Source of the DNA: Aquimarina rhabdastrellae
GTDB lineage: Bacteria > Bacteroidota > Bacteroidia > Flavobacteriales > Flavobacteriaceae
Assembly (NCBI GenBank): GCA_947387485.1
Contig: CANDNT010000002.1
Span: 558,001 to 622,000 of the forward strand
DNA: 64,000 bases
Direction of reading: 5' to 3'
The position numbers were made by a program, and so were the translations under genes. Shown here piece after piece: positions 46,801 to 54,314 of the stretch. The stretch's first letter is position 1. Every line of letters starts with the position of its first letter. Below the pieces are notes generated by a model. The model ran no database searches. It saw only the letters and a program-made list of their open reading frames with translations, and was not told where the DNA came from.

Positions 46801-47229
46801 TAATTCTTTTCGAGTAACAACTTTTTCAAATAAAGCATCTGGATAGGTGATGATTATCGCTGGTTTCTTTTTTGAATTAATGCGGTTAAGTACTTCTGCT
46901 CTTAATAGTACATTAGCATTATCGGTTTCTTCTATTTGATAAGGGCGGCGATAGCTACCAGGATAGAAGAGTACGCGGTCTTTGTCAATAAGTTGTTCTA
47001 AGTCATTAAGATAGTAGGCAGCTTCTTCTTTGTCATTAAGGATAACTACAAATGGTTTATTTGCAGTTTCAAATGTATTGGCAATGGCAAAAGATAGAGA
47101 AGACCCTATAAGATCTTTAATGTGGATGATGTTTTTGTTTGATGAATCGAAAGGTTGGGATATAAGTTTCCCTAGTTTCTGCAATTGCAGAGACTGAGAA
47201 AAAGCTTTCGAGATAGTTGCTTTACTCAC
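43849..47229 (-). CDS. mfd: Transcription-repair coupling factor
   Basis: Removes RNA polymerase stalled at DNA lesions and recruits UvrA. The 1126 residues show the expected order: N-terminal UvrB-like region (GSSLSFAIANTF, FYPGSYRRPYQ), and an RNA-polymerase interaction domain starting LEIGDYVTHIDHGIGKF (about 435-500). The RecG-like translocase follows with Walker A CGDVGFGKTEVAIRAAF, DEEQKFG (Walker B) and TATPIPRTL. VSTTIIESGLDVPNANT and QMRGRVGRS are also present, with a C-terminal TRCF domain. The start codon is GTG at 47227-47229; it gives a normal N-terminus and no better ATG is near. A -7 box lies about 27 nt upstream. Confidence 0.96.
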   Translation of the reverse strand: MSKATISKAFSQSLQLQKLGKLISQPFDSSNKNIIHIKDLIGSSLSFAIANTFETANKPFVVILNDKEEAAYYLNDLEQLIDKDRVLFYPGSYRRPYQIEETDNANVLLRAEVLNRINSKKKPAIIITYPDALFEKVVTRKELEKNTLKVNVNDTISIDFVNEVLFEYQFKRVDFVTEPGEFSVRGGIVDVFSFSNDEPYRIEFFGDEVDSIRAFDVESQLSTNQIKNITIIPNVENKAMQETRESFLKYIASKTVIFCKDLETLSNRIDKNFEKAEITFDKLSGEIKHSTPTELFCNAALIRKELLDFDLVELNSQPLLKADHAFKFETTPQPSFNKQFDLLIENLNQNHENGYTNYIFCVSEQQAKRFKDIFDDVDQEVHYKTIVLSMYQGFIDHQSKMVCYTDHQIFERYHKFHLKNGYAKKQSITLKELTNLEIGDYVTHIDHGIGKFGGLQKIDVEGKKQEAIKLIYGERDVLYLSIHSLHKISKFNGKDGKTPQLYKLGSKAWKTLKQKTKARVKHIAFNLIQLYAKRRLQKGFQYNPDSYLQHELEASFIYEDTPDQSTATAAVKADMESERPMDRLVCGDVGFGKTEVAIRAAFKAVDNGKQVAILVPTTVLAFQHAKTFRERLKDFPVTVDYLNRFKTAKQKKETLADLADGKVDIIIGTHQLVNKSVQFKDLGLLIIDEEQKFGVSVKDKLKTIKENVDTLTLTATPIPRTLQFSLMAARDLSTITTPPPNRYPIETNVIRFNEEAIRDAVSYEIQRGGQVFFIHNRIENIKEVAGMLQRLVPDAKIAIGHGQMEGKKLEELMLSFMNNEFDVLVSTTIIESGLDVPNANTIFINSANNFGLSDLHQMRGRVGRSNKKAFCYFITPPYTAMTEDARKRISALEQFSTLGSGFNIAMKDLEIRGAGDLLGGEQSGFINEIGFDTYQKILNEAIEELKENEFKELYKDEDKEKVYLKDTQIDTDFSLLFPDDYINNIAERLNLYTELNEIKDEAGLLAYEKRLIDRFGELPTQAVDLLNSVRIKWIATAIGIEKIIMKQERMIGYFISDQQSDFYQSDVFTTVLHFVQSSSSTCTMKEKQTRNGLRLLLTFDDIITVDKALKALQPLSALLDRASVSQ

Positions 47230-47255
47230 TAGGCTAGATTTTTAAAAAAGGAATG

Positions 47256-47263
47256 CAAAGATA
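47256..47263 (-). promoter_or_regulatory. Candidate -7 element for mfd (TATCTTTG)
   Basis: On the minus strand TATCTTTG matches TAnnTTTG and lies 26 nt from the GTG start. No -33 element at the ideal distance. Confidence 0.42.
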
Positions 47264-47297
47264 CTCTATTCTATAGAATTATAATAAAATCAAAAAG

Positions 47298-48440
47298 TTA
47301 AAAGCATCGTAATAAATGATCAAAATCTTCTGGAGTGTTATAAACATTACAAGAGATACGAATAGCATCACCTCTATAAGAAACGTAAATTTGCTCATCT
47401 AGAAAACGTTCTTTTAGCGCATCTATATTAACCGTATTAGGCAAATACACTCCAAACAAATGATGAGCACGATAATTATCATCTTCGATAAAACATCCTT
47501 TTGCTCGTAATGTTTGTACAGCTTCACTAGAAATGTTTTTGCAGTATTCCTGAATTTGAACAGGTTGCCATGCTATAAGTTGCTCAAGTGCTTTAATAAA
47601 CATAGGTGTTAAAACAAAATTACTTGATTCTCCTACCGAGTAACGTCCAGCCTTTTCTTGATAATGCTCTTGATACTGCGTGAGTTTTGAGAAGTTTTCA
47701 CTCTCTAATCTATTCATCCAATTGTGTTCTATAGGAGTTCCTTCATTAAATCGATCACTATAATAGGCCATACCGATAGAATAAGGACCTAATAACCATT
47801 TATATCCACCACAAATGAGTGCATCGGGTTGTATTTCTGTAGCAGAGAAAGGGAGTGCACCTACACTTTGTGTACCATCAATGATTAATGCTGCTTGATA
47901 TTGATTGGTTTTTTTTCGTATTGTTTTTAAATCAAACAAAGTACCATCTGCCCAATGAATATGTGGCATAGCTACAACTGCTGTTTTTTGCGTAATGGAA
48001 TTTAAAATAGCCTCATTCCACAATTTTCCTCGAGAAGTAAAAGTATCTGGAGGCGAGATGGTTTTTATGATAGCACCATGTTGTTTTGCAACTTCTTTCC
48101 AATGATATACATTACTAGGGAACTGTTGATCTACAACTAAGATCTCGTCACCAGCTTGAAGCGGAATGTTTTTTGCGGCATTGGCAATGCCATAAGAAAC
48201 AGAAGGAATGATTGCGGTGTTTTTATAATCTGAAGCTTTTATAAGAGTAGCAAAACGTTGTTTTAATAGGGTACGTTCTGTAAAAAAATCTTCGGGTGAG
48301 ATGGTAAACGGAAAGCATTTTCGTTGTACACTTTGAATACCAATTTCTGTACAATCTTTTAATTGAGGGGCCATATAAGCACCGTTTAGATAAGTTACAT
48401 TATCGGGGAGATCAAAAAGGTGTTTTTGGTTATTAAGCAT
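47298..48440 (-). CDS. Class V PLP-dependent aminotransferase
   Basis: A 380-residue fold-type I enzyme of the cysteine-desulfurase/aminotransferase class V superfamily. PLP-site features are AALIIDGTQSVGALPF (Asp and Gln/Ser contacting the cofactor) and the lysine motif ALICGGYKWLLGPYSIGMAYY. The active-site region lacks the conserved cysteine loop of true IscS/SufS desulfurases as far as can be read, so an aminotransferase or lyase role is likelier. The substrate is unknown. It lies upstream of mfd in the same direction (68 nt). Confidence 0.85.
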   Translation of the reverse strand: MLNNQKHLFDLPDNVTYLNGAYMAPQLKDCTEIGIQSVQRKCFPFTISPEDFFTERTLLKQRFATLIKASDYKNTAIIPSVSYGIANAAKNIPLQAGDEILVVDQQFPSNVYHWKEVAKQHGAIIKTISPPDTFTSRGKLWNEAILNSITQKTAVVAMPHIHWADGTLFDLKTIRKKTNQYQAALIIDGTQSVGALPFSATEIQPDALICGGYKWLLGPYSIGMAYYSDRFNEGTPIEHNWMNRLESENFSKLTQYQEHYQEKAGRYSVGESSNFVLTPMFIKALEQLIAWQPVQIQEYCKNISSEAVQTLRAKGCFIEDDNYRAHHLFGVYLPNTVNIDALKERFLDEQIYVSYRGDAIRISCNVYNTPEDFDHLLRCF

Positions 48441-48580
48441 AAGTTTTTTGTTTGCTTAAAATTAGGGTAATCTTATGTAGATAAGCAAACTAAGAGATGT
48501 TAAAGAACCTATAAAAGATGTGGTAATTAGATCATTTTGGAGTGAAATACGCTAAAAAATGAAAATGAAATGAGTTTAGA

Positions 48581-48611
48581 TTTTAAAAGGAACGTAGATT
48601 GATTATATTTG
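48581..48611 (+). promoter_or_regulatory. Promoter of the TerB-like gene, TTTT-N19-TATATTTG
   Basis: TATATTTG at 48604-48611 fits the -7 consensus, with TTTT at 48581-48584 in the -33 position, 25 nt before the start codon. Confidence 0.52.
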
Positions 48612-48635
48612 CAACTCTAAAATTAAGATTAAGAT

Positions 48636-49061
48636 ATGTCTTTTAACGATTTATTTGAAAGTGGTAAACACAGACGTCACGTAGGGCACTTTGCTGCTAT
48701 TGTTACGTTAGCGACTAGTAATGGTACAATTAGTGAAAGCGAGCAAGCGTTGATAGATCGTTTTGCACGTAAATTAGATATTAACGAAGCAGAATATAAA
48801 GAAATACTAGAGAATCCTACTGGATATCCAATCAATCCACCAAACTCTAGAGGAAAACGTCTAGAGCGTATTTATGATTTATTTAAAATCATTTATGCAG
48901 ATCACAAAATGGATGAGCAAGAATGTATGTTGATTAATCGCTACGCCATAGGATTAGGATTTGACGAAGAAGATGCTGGGAAAATCATCAAGCGTTCTGA
49001 AAAGATATTTGGAGGTCAAATTCCTTATGAGGATTATATATATCTTTTAGAAAAAGAGTAA
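48636..49061 (+). CDS. TerB-family protein
   Basis: A 141-residue all-helical TerB domain protein. TerB domains occur in tellurite-resistance loci and, more widely, in stress and membrane-linked modules. The acidic metal-binding-like pattern is visible: HFAAIVTLATSNGTISESEQALIDRFA in the first half and FKIIYADHKMDEQECMLINRYA in the second, forming a pseudo-duplicated arrangement. There is no signal peptide. It is a single gene with its own promoter and terminator, and no other ter genes are near, so a tellurite role should not be assumed. Confidence 0.85.
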   Translation: MSFNDLFESGKHRRHVGHFAAIVTLATSNGTISESEQALIDRFARKLDINEAEYKEILENPTGYPINPPNSRGKRLERIYDLFKIIYADHKMDEQECMLINRYAIGLGFDEEDAGKIIKRSEKIFGGQIPYEDYIYLLEKE

Positions 49062-49087
49062 TAAATACGCATAGTATTTTAGATATC

Positions 49088-49121
49088 AAAAAAAGACTGC
49101 TTTATTGAGCAGTCTTTTTTT
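49088..49121. terminator. Shared bidirectional terminator, embedded in kinase coding end
   Basis: A 14-bp hairpin with A/T flanks (AAAAAAAGACTGCT/AGCAGTCTTTTTTT) and a 6-nt loop. It terminates the TerB gene rightward. Its right arm codes for the last residues of the convergent histidine kinase (stop at 49102). Confidence 0.88.
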
Positions 49122-50643
49122 GTAAATGTTTAGCGATTTTATTTAAAAGATCATCTTGTTCAAAAGGTTTTCCTATAAAATCATCCATGCCAGCTTTTAA
49201 GCATTTATCTCTTTCTGCTTCTGTCGCTTTTGCAGTAAAACCTATAATAGGTACATCGGCTATTTCTTTGTCACCATAGTGATTTCTTATAATATGAGTA
49301 GTTTTATAGCCATCCATCACGGTCATTTTTATATCCATTAAAATGACATCATAAAAGCGTTTCTCTACATATTTGATAGCCTGCTCACCATTCATAGCTA
49401 CATCTACATAAAAACTACCGTGATTAATCAATATTTTCATGACTAAATATTGATTAACCTCTTCATCATCAACTAATAATACCTTGAACTTTTGATCACT
49501 AGTAGGAAGTTTAAATTTCTTTTTCTTCTTAGGTTTAGGAGTAGCAGTTTTTAAAATATCAAATTGAAAAGGAAGATTAATACTAAATGTAGTACCTTCA
49601 TTAACAATACTAGTGACTTTTATATCACCTTGTAAAGCCTCTACTAAGCTTTTTACAATGGCAAGCCCTAGTCCAGTTCCGCTTCTTCGTTGGTCGTTTT
49701 GTAAACGAGTAAAACGTTCAAAAACTTTAGGAATACTTTTCTCTGGTATACCTACACCAGTATCACTTATTTTAAAGTTAATACTTAGTTTATTGGTGCG
49801 TTGATAGTTCTTTGCAATGGTAAAACTCACCTTACCTTCATCTGTAAATTTGAAGGCATTATTAAGTATGTTGTTTAAAATTTGATGTAATCTAGTTTTA
49901 TCGCTTATTAAAGATTCTTGAATATTAGGATCAACATACATCTCGAATTCAATACCTTTTTTCTCTGCAATTTTGGTATAAGTTTCTTTAAAACCTTTAA
50001 TTAAATCATGAAACTTAAATCGTTCGTGAATAATATTAAGTTGCCCAGCTTCGATCTTTGAGATATCAACCATATCTTCAATAAGTGCGCCTAGATGTTT
50101 GCTTTCGCGCTTGATGATACGAACGAGCTCTTCTTGTTCAAAGGAGAGTTTTGTTTTTTCAAGAACTTCGATAAACCCCATGATTCCGGTAAGCGGAGTT
50201 CTAATTTCGTGATTGATATTAGCAATGAAGTTATTTTTAAAATTTTCCTTCTCTACTAGATATTCATTTTTGAGTTCTAACTCTCTTGATTTAAGTATAG
50301 ACTCATTCTTTTGTTGAGCAATTTGATTTAACTCATTATATTTTTGAGTATAGTCAAAAAGCATTATGATAATTTCACTAAGATCCAACTTGATAGTAAC
50401 ATCACATATGCGTTCTAAGTTGTTTTCTTCAAGGTGAATACATGGGAAACTATATTCTGTTATCGTATTTTCATCGTCTAATAAGAACCCCCTTAAAATC
50501 TCAAAGAAAGGATGAGCATCATAAATAGAACTTCCTTTTTTCCATGAGAAAAGGTTATTATCTGTAGTGGTTATGATTCCGTCATGAGATAAAGTGATAA
50601 GTTGAATTCTTTGATTAAAATGTAATTTCCCGTCTATACTCAT
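49102..50643 (-). CDS. Hybrid histidine kinase linked to a small-GTPase operon
   Basis: A 513-residue soluble hybrid sensor kinase. Domains in order are a PAS-like N-terminal region (about 1-105) and a short coiled coil (105-140). The dimerisation domain has the phospho-acceptor His145 in NHEIRTP. The ATPase domain (about 250-358) has the N box LNNILNNAFKFTD and the G boxes ISDTGVGIP and GTGLGLAIV. A lysine/proline linker leads to a receiver domain (about 386-510) with acidic pair Asp392-Asp393 and phospho-acceptor Asp437 (ILMDIKM). There are no membrane segments, so it senses something cytoplasmic. It is the last gene of the operon, 7 nt after the Ras-like GTPase, which is therefore a probable input or partner. 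Confidence 0.93.
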   Translation of the reverse strand: MSIDGKLHFNQRIQLITLSHDGIITTTDNNLFSWKKGSSIYDAHPFFEILRGFLLDDENTITEYSFPCIHLEENNLERICDVTIKLDLSEIIIMLFDYTQKYNELNQIAQQKNESILKSRELELKNEYLVEKENFKNNFIANINHEIRTPLTGIMGFIEVLEKTKLSFEQEELVRIIKRESKHLGALIEDMVDISKIEAGQLNIIHERFKFHDLIKGFKETYTKIAEKKGIEFEMYVDPNIQESLISDKTRLHQILNNILNNAFKFTDEGKVSFTIAKNYQRTNKLSINFKISDTGVGIPEKSIPKVFERFTRLQNDQRRSGTGLGLAIVKSLVEALQGDIKVTSIVNEGTTFSINLPFQFDILKTATPKPKKKKKFKLPTSDQKFKVLLVDDEEVNQYLVMKILINHGSFYVDVAMNGEQAIKYVEKRFYDVILMDIKMTVMDGYKTTHIIRNHYGDKEIADVPIIGFTAKATEAERDKCLKAGMDDFIGKPFEQDDLLNKIAKHLQKKTAQ

Positions 50644-50650
50644 GATATTC

Positions 50651-51148
50651 TTATTTTGTAAGTTCTTCGGCTAATTCTATAAAAAAATCAGAGACATTCT
50701 TATTGGTTTTAGCACTAGTTAAACAGTCGTATGGGGTAGCATTTTCTTTAAGCTGCTTTTTAATCTCTTTTTCGTTAACCTTATCAAGCTTATTTCCTAT
50801 AATGCGTATAATAACATTAGGGTAATTTGATTTTAGATATGCGATATCGTCATTTAAATTCTCATAAGTATCTGATCGAGTAAGATCAAATACATAAACA
50901 AAAGCATGAGACCCTAATAAATAAGATTTACGAGTGTTTTCTATTTCTTGATGACCCTCTGTATCCCAGATTACCATAGAAAGTTCTATTCCACTAGGTA
51001 ATGTAATAACTTTCTTTTTGATTTGAACTCCTAGAGTCACTTTGTAATCTTCAGAAAAGGCATCGTCTATAAATCTTCTGAAAAGAGAAGTTTTTCCTAC
51101 TCCAAAATGTCCTAAAAGCACTACTTTTTTAGACAATTTCATCGGCAA
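50651..51148 (-). CDS. Ras-like small GTPase
   Basis: A 165-residue stand-alone small GTPase of the bacterial Ras/Rab/MglA-like kind. Motifs are G1 GHFGVGKTS (13-21), G2 threonine in YKVTLG (Thr38), G3 WDTEGHQE (Asp62-Gly65), G4 GNKLD and G5 TSAK. The residue after DxxG is His66 rather than the usual Gln, with a Gln following, so intrinsic hydrolysis may be slow or depend on a partner. There is no lipid-anchor motif. Its start overlaps the end of the upstream longin/roadblock-like gene by 20 nt, which implies coupled expression. Bacterial members act in polarity and motility in known cases; the role here is undetermined. Confidence 0.9.
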   Translation of the reverse strand: MPMKLSKKVVLLGHFGVGKTSLFRRFIDDAFSEDYKVTLGVQIKKKVITLPSGIELSMVIWDTEGHQEIENTRKSYLLGSHAFVYVFDLTRSDTYENLNDDIAYLKSNYPNVIIRIIGNKLDKVNEKEIKKQLKENATPYDCLTSAKTNKNVSDFFIELAEELTK

Positions 51149-51953
51149 AATGTTTTTTTAATTTTTGTGTAAATAATTGATTGTTTTCTAAATCTCTTCT
51201 AGAAATATGGTTTTTGGCAAAATCCAATATCTGATCTTCAAGTACTTCTTTAAACATTATACTATATGCACCAGAAATAACTGCAGCGATATAATAAGAA
51301 TAGAAGTTTTGAATATGAATTTTATATAATTCATAATCTATAGCTTCAAGATTTTGTTCACCTCCTTCAAAAGCATCTTCAACAAAACTCTTTATTGCAG
51401 TAAGCATTCCTGCTACCATATCTTTATCAATGGTATCATTTCCTACAGGACTATAATCTGCAATTAAAATTCCAGAATTCTTTTCAATAACGAAAAGTTG
51501 AATCAATCTTGGTTTTGCATAATCTGCAATAGCAAGATCACCAACACTTACACCTTGTGCTCTAGCTTTGGCTTTTTTAAACCAATTTTTAAATGAAAAA
51601 GCATTTTTGGTTTTTTGAGTAATATTTTCGCTTAAGATTTTAATTTCATGAGCGATATATTTTTTAATCATTTTCCCGATAATAGGAAACAATGCTTCTA
51701 CTACAGCATCTTGAGAATTTTTAATCTCTTCTTTTAGTGTTTTGGTAATTGTAGGTCCTAGAGTAGAAGGGATTTCTTTAACAAAATCATCAAGGCGATC
51801 ATCAATAATAGGATCTATTTTTTGAGAAAGCTTTTCTTGATGATGTAATACTTGATAGATTGTATTCACTCTTTTTGCCATAGAATCAACAAACTCTTTC
51901 TCTTCTGTGAGCAGAAGAGTTTTTAGCAATGCTAGTTTGTCTTTTTCTTCCAT
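51129..51953 (-). CDS. Longin/roadblock-like protein, putative GTPase regulator
   Basis: A 274-residue cytoplasmic protein. The N-terminal half (about 1-130) is long charged helices. From about residue 150 the pattern LIQLFVIEKNSGILIADYSP, followed by MVAGMLTAIKSFVEDAF and a strand YSYYIAAVISGAYS, resembles the longin/roadblock-LC7 profilin-like fold. Such folds regulate small GTPases in eukaryotes and, as MglB, in bacteria. Databases often label such Bacteroidota proteins as OmpA-like, which the sequence does not support: there is no signal peptide or barrel. It is encoded between the coiled-coil protein (22 nt away) and the GTPase (20-nt overlap), a context that supports a GEF- or GAP-like job. 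Confidence 0.65.
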   Translation of the reverse strand: MEEKDKLALLKTLLLTEEKEFVDSMAKRVNTIYQVLHHQEKLSQKIDPIIDDRLDDFVKEIPSTLGPTITKTLKEEIKNSQDAVVEALFPIIGKMIKKYIAHEIKILSENITQKTKNAFSFKNWFKKAKARAQGVSVGDLAIADYAKPRLIQLFVIEKNSGILIADYSPVGNDTIDKDMVAGMLTAIKSFVEDAFEGGEQNLEAIDYELYKIHIQNFYSYYIAAVISGAYSIMFKEVLEDQILDFAKNHISRRDLENNQLFTQKLKKHFADEIV

Positions 51954-51975
51954 AACTTGGGGGTGAGTACTAGAA

Positions 51976-52359
51976 TTATTGATTTATTTTTTCACCCATA
52001 GCAATAAGTAAATCACCAAGCATTTTGCGATTTACTTTTTTGTCTTCAAGATCGTCTATTTTGTCATTTAAAGAATCCTCTAATTCGGTGATACGGATAT
52101 TGATATCTGTATTAAGATTATCAATAGTTTGTAGTAATTCTTTTCTAGTATCTTCTATAAAATTTTCAAGATCTTGTTTTTTGTCTTCAAGATCTTTTTT
52201 TATGGCATCAAACTCAGAGTTATACTCGGCAATATTTTCTCCAAAAATAAGATTCTTAATCGCTTCAATTTTTGAAGAAGCTTCCGCATTACCAGTATTA
52301 GGTGCTTGATTCTCCACCACTGAAACTTGTTCAGCTTTATCTTTTTGATGTTTTGCCAT
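51976..52359 (-). CDS. Coiled-coil protein heading the GTPase operon
   Basis: A 127-residue acidic, almost wholly helical protein. After a low-complexity N-terminus (about 1-30) it is a heptad-patterned coiled coil from about residue 45 to 110 (FDAIKKDLEDKKQDLENFIE, INIRITELEDSLNDKIDDLE). It ends with KVNRKMLGDLLIAMGEKI, a short helix that could be a docking segment. No signal or membrane segment. It is the first gene of the four-gene unit with the longin-like protein, the Ras-like GTPase and the hybrid kinase, and is probably a scaffold or structural partner. Confidence 0.75.
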   Translation of the reverse strand: MAKHQKDKAEQVSVVENQAPNTGNAEASSKIEAIKNLIFGENIAEYNSEFDAIKKDLEDKKQDLENFIEDTRKELLQTIDNLNTDINIRITELEDSLNDKIDDLEDKKVNRKMLGDLLIAMGEKINQ

Positions 52360-52550
52360 ATTAGTGTCAAGTTAGTAGTTAAACTATGTAAAAATAACCA
52401 TAAATACGATAAATCCAATGGTTAATAGGGATTTATGCACTTGATCAGCTTATAAACCTTAGGATATAAGTGTAGTGTTATTTGTAAATAATTATAAAAT
52501 AGACGGATAGCATAAATTATATCTATAAACAGTTTTGTGAAGAAAACAGC

Positions 52551-53558
52551 TTAATTATGTTCTTTCATAAAGAATTCTGCTTTTTCAACCATGTTTTTAC
52601 TTCCACAAATAAACGGTACACGTTGATGGAGTTCTGTAGGTTTGATATCCATAATACGTCTAAAACCATCACTAGCTCTTCCTCCAGCTTGTTCTGCAAT
52701 AAATGCAATAGGATTACACTCATAGAGTAATCTTAGTTTACCGTTAGGAGACTTAGCAGTACTAGGATACATATAGATACCACCTTTAATCATATTGCGG
52801 TGAATATCGCTTACTAAAGAACCAATATAGCGAGAAGTATAAGGACGATCTTCTTTTTCTTCTTGACAATATTTAATAAAATCTTTTATCCCTTGAGGGA
52901 AATGCACATAATTACCTTCGTTTACCGAATAGATTTTTCCATTTTCTGGAAACTGCATATTAGGATGAGAAAGGTAATAAGTACCTAATGCAGGGTTTAA
53001 TGTAAAGCCATTTACACCATGTCCAGTTGTATATACTAGCATGGTCGAAGTTCCATAAACAATATAACCTGCAGCAACTTGTAGATTACCAGGCTGTAAA
53101 AAATCATCTAAAGTAACAGGCGTACCTTCTGGTGTAACTCTACGATAAATAGAAAATATTGTTCCTACAGAAACATTAACATCGATGTTTGAACTTCCGT
53201 CAAGAGGATCGATTAAAACAACATATTTGTTTTTGTTGTCATTGCGTTGCCCAGTAATCGTAATAAAATCATCATTTTCTTCAGAAGCAATACCGCAAAC
53301 AATTTCTCTATTAGTAAGTGATTTAATAAAGGTTTCATTGGCCAAAACATCTAGTTTTTGCTGATCTTCACCTTGAACATTTGTTTCTCCTATAGCACCA
53401 GTGATATCAACTAAGCCTGCTTTATTTACTTCGTGATTTACCATTTTTGCGGCTAATCGTATAGAGTTAATCAAGCGAGATAATTCCCCATTAGCATAAG
53501 GGAATTCAGATTGGTTTTCGATAATAAATTCTCCTAGCGTTTGATTTTTTTTAGCCAT
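52551..53558 (-). CDS. fbp: Fructose-1,6-bisphosphatase class I
   Basis: Dephosphorylates fructose 1,6-bisphosphate in gluconeogenesis. The 335-residue class I enzyme has the metal-binding acidic motif [22 protein letters not shown], the acidic residues of [10 protein letters not shown], and the substrate-binding [20 protein letters not shown] and [20 protein letters not shown]. Length and order are normal for bacterial class I FBPase. It is cytoplasmic and divergent from the GNAT/lysC unit, an arrangement common in Bacteroidota. A -7 element lies about 24 nt upstream of its start. Confidence 0.96.
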   Translation of the reverse strand: MAKKNQTLGEFIIENQSEFPYANGELSRLINSIRLAAKMVNHEVNKAGLVDITGAIGETNVQGEDQQKLDVLANETFIKSLTNREIVCGIASEENDDFITITGQRNDNKNKYVVLIDPLDGSSNIDVNVSVGTIFSIYRRVTPEGTPVTLDDFLQPGNLQVAAGYIVYGTSTMLVYTTGHGVNGFTLNPALGTYYLSHPNMQFPENGKIYSVNEGNYVHFPQGIKDFIKYCQEEKEDRPYTSRYIGSLVSDIHRNMIKGGIYMYPSTAKSPNGKLRLLYECNPIAFIAEQAGGRASDGFRRIMDIKPTELHQRVPFICGSKNMVEKAEFFMKEHN

Positions 53559-53581
53559 GAAATGATGGATTTTAGTTTTTG

Positions 53582-53589
53582 CAAAAATA
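53582..53589 (-). promoter_or_regulatory. Candidate -7 element for fbp (TATTTTTG)
   Basis: On the minus strand TATTTTTG fits TAnnTTTG, 23 nt from the fbp start. No clear -33 element. Confidence 0.42.
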
Positions 53590-53802
53590 TTATTTTTTTA
53601 CCAACTATAACGTTTTCGTTTGTGTAAATAGTTTTTAGAATAAGATTTGATTAAAAATAACAAGTGCTTTTTTTCTTTATATAAAAAACTTTTAAAGTAT
53701 AAGTTTTTTTATATAAGTGAGATACGAAGAGATTTGTAAGTGTTTTTATGAAATAAAATAAGAAGTTTTAAACCAGTATGATTTAGTGTAGACTTAATTT
53801 TT

Positions 53803-53810
53803 TAGATTTG
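53803..53810 (+). promoter_or_regulatory. -7 element TAGATTTG that decides the GNAT start
   Basis: TAGATTTG matches TAnnTTTG. Because the TTG at 53808 is part of this box, it cannot serve as start codon for the same transcript. Transcription would begin about 7 nt later, leaving ATG 53826 with a very short leader. Confidence 0.45.
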
Positions 53811-53825
53811 AAAAACTTTTTATTT

Positions 53826-54308
53826 ATGGACTTTAGTATTAGAGATGCAGTACAAGAGGATATGTCCCAAGTATTGGATTTAATTCAGGAGTTAGCCGAT
53901 TTTGAAAAAGAACCAGATGCAGTTGATATTACGGTTGATGATTTAATCAAAGAAGGATTTGGAACGCAGCCTTTATTTAAATGTTTTGTGGCAGAAATGA
54001 ATGAAGAAATCATAGGAGCTGCAATTATCTATGATCGTTTTTCTACATGGAAAGGACGTACAGTACATCTTGAAGATCTAATAGTTAAGGCTTCTATGAG
54101 AAAAAAGGGAATAGGTAAAGCATTATATACTCGTGTGATGCATTATGCAAAAGATAAAGGGGTAAAGCGAGTAGAATGGGTAGTGCTAGATTGGAATACT
54201 AATGCTATTGATTTTTATGAAAAAAGTGGAGCTACGTTACTTAAAGATTGGTACTTAGTACAAATGAGTGAAAAAGGATTAGCTACTTTTGTTAATCAAA
54301 ATGTGTAA
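53826..54308 (+). CDS. GNAT-family N-acetyltransferase
   Basis: A 160-residue acetyltransferase. The acetyl-CoA-binding motif A is VHLEDLIVKASMRKKGIGKAL (the R/Q-x-x-G-x-G/A pattern is RKKGIG), and the C-terminal WNTNAIDFYEKSGA is the typical motif B. It resembles diamine/spermidine acetyltransferase-type GNATs of Bacteroidota (SIRDAVQEDMSQVLDLIQEL at the start), but the acceptor is not certain. I choose ATG 53826 instead of the upstream in-frame TTG 53808, because the TTG lies inside a -7 promoter box. It is 6 nt before the aspartate kinase gene, so the two are an operon. Confidence 0.85.
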   Translation: MDFSIRDAVQEDMSQVLDLIQELADFEKEPDAVDITVDDLIKEGFGTQPLFKCFVAEMNEEIIGAAIIYDRFSTWKGRTVHLEDLIVKASMRKKGIGKALYTRVMHYAKDKGVKRVEWVVLDWNTNAIDFYEKSGATLLKDWYLVQMSEKGLATFVNQNV

Positions 54309-54314
54309 TTCTAT

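Noticed and set aside
48636..49061. Tellurite-resistance function for the TerB-like gene
   Set aside because: No other ter genes are nearby and TerB domains occur in many unrelated contexts.
53808..53825. TTG as start codon of the GNAT gene
   Set aside because: The TTG forms part of a TAGATTTG -7 box, so it would not be in the message from that promoter. The ATG at 53826 gives a normal N-terminus.
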